A stretch of DNA of 64,000 nt from DATEKX01 sp963726785. GTDB taxonomy: Bacteria; Acidobacteriota; Blastocatellia; UBA7656. The notes under the pieces are model-generated. The model did no database searches, had not been told where the DNA came from, and saw only the letters and a list, made by a program, of their open reading frames with translations. The translations under genes and the position numbers were made by a program. Shown here piece by piece: positions 62,724 through 64,000 of the stretch; within the stretch, counting starts at the first letter, position 1; each line of letters opens with the position of its first letter. The stretch lies in the NCBI GenBank assembly GCA_963726785.1, contig CAVSDJ010000008.1, positions 1,116,001 through 1,180,000 of the forward strand. The letters run 5' to 3'.

Positions 62724-62972
62724 CTATACATTGTACGTCTCCTGGCTGTCAACGGTTCTATCTTGGCCTATGTCTACGCCCATTTCCTCAAGCCATTTTG
62801 AGAACTCTCTTGATTGGGTGTCGTAGCGATAAGGGCGAATGCCTTTAAGTCTGGGAGGCCCTTTGCCGCGCTTGTTGAGCTTATAAATCCAGTGCGGGCT
62901 GAAGCCGAATGCCTCGGCCAGTTGCTCGGTCGTGCAAAAGCGCTGTGTTTCTAGTGCTCTCTTTTCACTCAT
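62724..62972 (-). CDS. helix-turn-helix protein, AlpA/excisionase-like
   Basis: An 82-residue MerR-like (HTH_17) DNA-binding protein: CTTEQLAEAFGFSPHWIYKL is the helix-turn-helix and KGIRPYRYDTQSREFSKWLE the wing region. Proteins of this type next to an integrase serve as excisionases or as activators of integrase expression. It has no other recognisable domain. Confidence 0.8.
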   Translation of the reverse strand: MSEKRALETQRFCTTEQLAEAFGFSPHWIYKLNKRGKGPPRLKGIRPYRYDTQSREFSKWLEEMGVDIGQDRTVDSQETYNV

Positions 62973-63087
62973 GACCCAACCTCTTCCTCTAGGCAGCTTC
63001 AGCGCGCCTAGCTCCTCTTAGTTGGCCCGGTTTCCGCAATCCGCAAGTCTTATAAGAGATTGCAGAAATGCGGAACCCCCCATCCGT

Positions 63088-64000
63088 TTATCCTGCTGTC
63101 GCTTCTCCGGTGTTACCGGAATGGCCCTTATTGTCGTCACGCAAACGCCGGGGAGCCTTCTGATGCTCTTTTGCGATTAGCTCTAGACGTTCTGCCTCCC
63201 TGATTCGGTCTTCTATTGTTCGCCTACTAGCTCTTTGCTCGAAATGCTCGCAAATCTCACCAGTTCGCGCTTCTGTCCGCTTCCCAACAAAGTCAGCTAT
63301 CTCTTTAGCTGTTGGCGGCTCCGGTTTGGCCGATGGGCTGTCTGAGCACATCTCGAACCAGCGTGTGTCAGGATTGAGCTTCAGCAGCACAGGTTCGAAC
63401 TCTTGACCTTTGACCTTAGGGCAACTCAGCGCGATATACCCCGGCCCTTTCTTAACATCCTTATCGATGTTGAAGATCGTTCGTGACAATGCGCCGAATG
63501 CTGACGCGCCACGACCCTTATAGGCTGCTTCACCTGATTGCGTCTCGTTGGCTTTACCCATGTGGTGCGTGAAGATCACCGCACAATTGACGAGCGAAGC
63601 CAATTGTTTGAGCGGATTCATTATCCGGCGGGTGATTTCCGCATTGCTGTTTTCGTCTTGAAGCTCAAAGGCGCTTGCCGCCGTGTCTATTACTACAAGA
63701 TCGGCCTTGTGACTCTTCGCCAGGGCTACGACCCACTTGAAATGCTCTGGCCTGCTCAGACTCAGCGGAGAGCCGTTAATCGAAGCGTCTACTACCATCG
63801 CGAAGTTCTCGCGCGATGCTTTGCTGTCAGATATGCCTCGAATCATCGTTTGCAGATCGGCTCTTGATACTGAAGCCGGAGATTCCGAATCGATGTAGAG
63901 GACCCGGCGAGGCTTCTCAATGTTGGGCGCAAGCGGCCACAGTGATTCGCCGGCAGCGATGGTTAGAGCAATGTTGTAGAGTAGTGTAGTCTTACCGTAG
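63088..64000 (-). CDS. RepA/DnaB-like AAA ATPase, 5' end outside the window
   Basis: The frame is open to the window edge. It starts within Walker A (GKTTLLYNIALTIAAGESLW), Walker B follows as RRVLYIDSES, then VDASINGSPLSLSRPEHFKW, LVVIDTAASAF and AVIFTHHMGKA (sensor-type His). This is the RepA-like hexameric helicase/AAA_25 family found in plasmids and islands, where it helps start replication. The C-terminal part has a winged-helix-like segment (KEIADFVGKRTEARTGEICE). It supports autonomous or conditional replication of the element (inference). Confidence 0.82.
   Translation of the reverse strand, partial: YGKTTLLYNIALTIAAGESLWPLAPNIEKPRRVLYIDSESPASVSRADLQTMIRGISDSKASRENFAMVVDASINGSPLSLSRPEHFKWVVALAKSHKADLVVIDTAASAFELQDENSNAEITRRIMNPLKQLASLVNCAVIFTHHMGKANETQSGEAAYKGRGASAFGALSRTIFNIDKDVKKGPGYIALSCPKVKGQEFEPVLLKLNPDTRWFEMCSDSPSAKPEPPTAKEIADFVGKRTEARTGEICEHFEQRASRRTIEDRIREAERLELIAKEHQKAPRRLRDDNKGHSGNTGEATAG

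Overview
The window looks like chromosome of an Acidobacteriota bacterium, probably close to the Blastocatellia. That placement is inferred from gene content, not from a marker gene. The supporting content is a PadR/ADOP-permease relic, many secreted beta-propeller proteins, a TonB-tailed trypsin-like protein, an Hfq-like protein with an N-terminal extension, KorAB and mixed moderate GC. Coding density is high and both strands carry short operons.

Layout. 1-4.5 kb is a decayed accessory zone: an IS630-type transposase cut by the window edge, a PilZ-like gene, an IS110-like tail, a Sel1-repeat gene, a headless dual-specificity phosphatase, and a relic that joins the start of a PadR regulator to the end of an ADOP permease. 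4.5-10.5 kb carries glpX, a membrane protein, a processive GT2 glycosyltransferase with an extracytoplasmic domain, and a secreted DUF4910/M28-type aminopeptidase. 10.6-12.7 kb is AT-rich: a headless calcium-binding-type module, an unknown exported protein and an anchored thioredoxin. 12.7-25.8 kb is core energy metabolism: VanZ-like, ATP synthase b'-b-delta-alpha-gamma, KorAB, a sortilin/BNR protein, SucC and a TonB-tailed pseudoprotease.

25.9-33 kb on the minus strand reads TPR protein, M20 amidohydrolase, a 1131-residue TIR-WD40-Roc/COR-zinc ribbon-DUF4365 protein, then a phytanoyl-CoA dioxygenase. The large gene is the most striking find. It looks like a single-gene NLR-style immune sensor with two candidate effector ends. 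It sits exactly at the amidohydrolase stop codon, and a second diverged copy of that gene's last codons lies at its far end, so it appears to have been inserted into an older amidohydrolase-dioxygenase operon.

33-46.6 kb is mostly housekeeping (recO, larE, lepB, a Tam-like methyltransferase, crotonase, lemA, hflX, hfq-like, pdxA, oxidoreductases). 46.7-50.6 kb holds a sulfotransferase-like gene, two tandem small paralogues, a GT4 glycosyltransferase, an HxlR regulator and a YefM/YoeB-type toxin-antitoxin pair. 50.6-61.3 kb has holB, a SpoIIM-like protein, a secreted WD40-caspase, a methyltransferase, moxR-nudix-DUF58, a phosphohexomutase and an FtsB-like gene. At 61.3 kb an initiator tRNA-Met marks the edge of an integrated element (integrase, HTH/excisionase-like, RepA-type ATPase) that runs off the window.

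Two things run through the whole window. Palindromic repeats of four or more families sit between genes. korA, the TPR gene, recO and moxR are each broken by one or two single-base indels, most of them in homopolymers, in genes that otherwise look intact. This may be sequencing error rather than gene decay.
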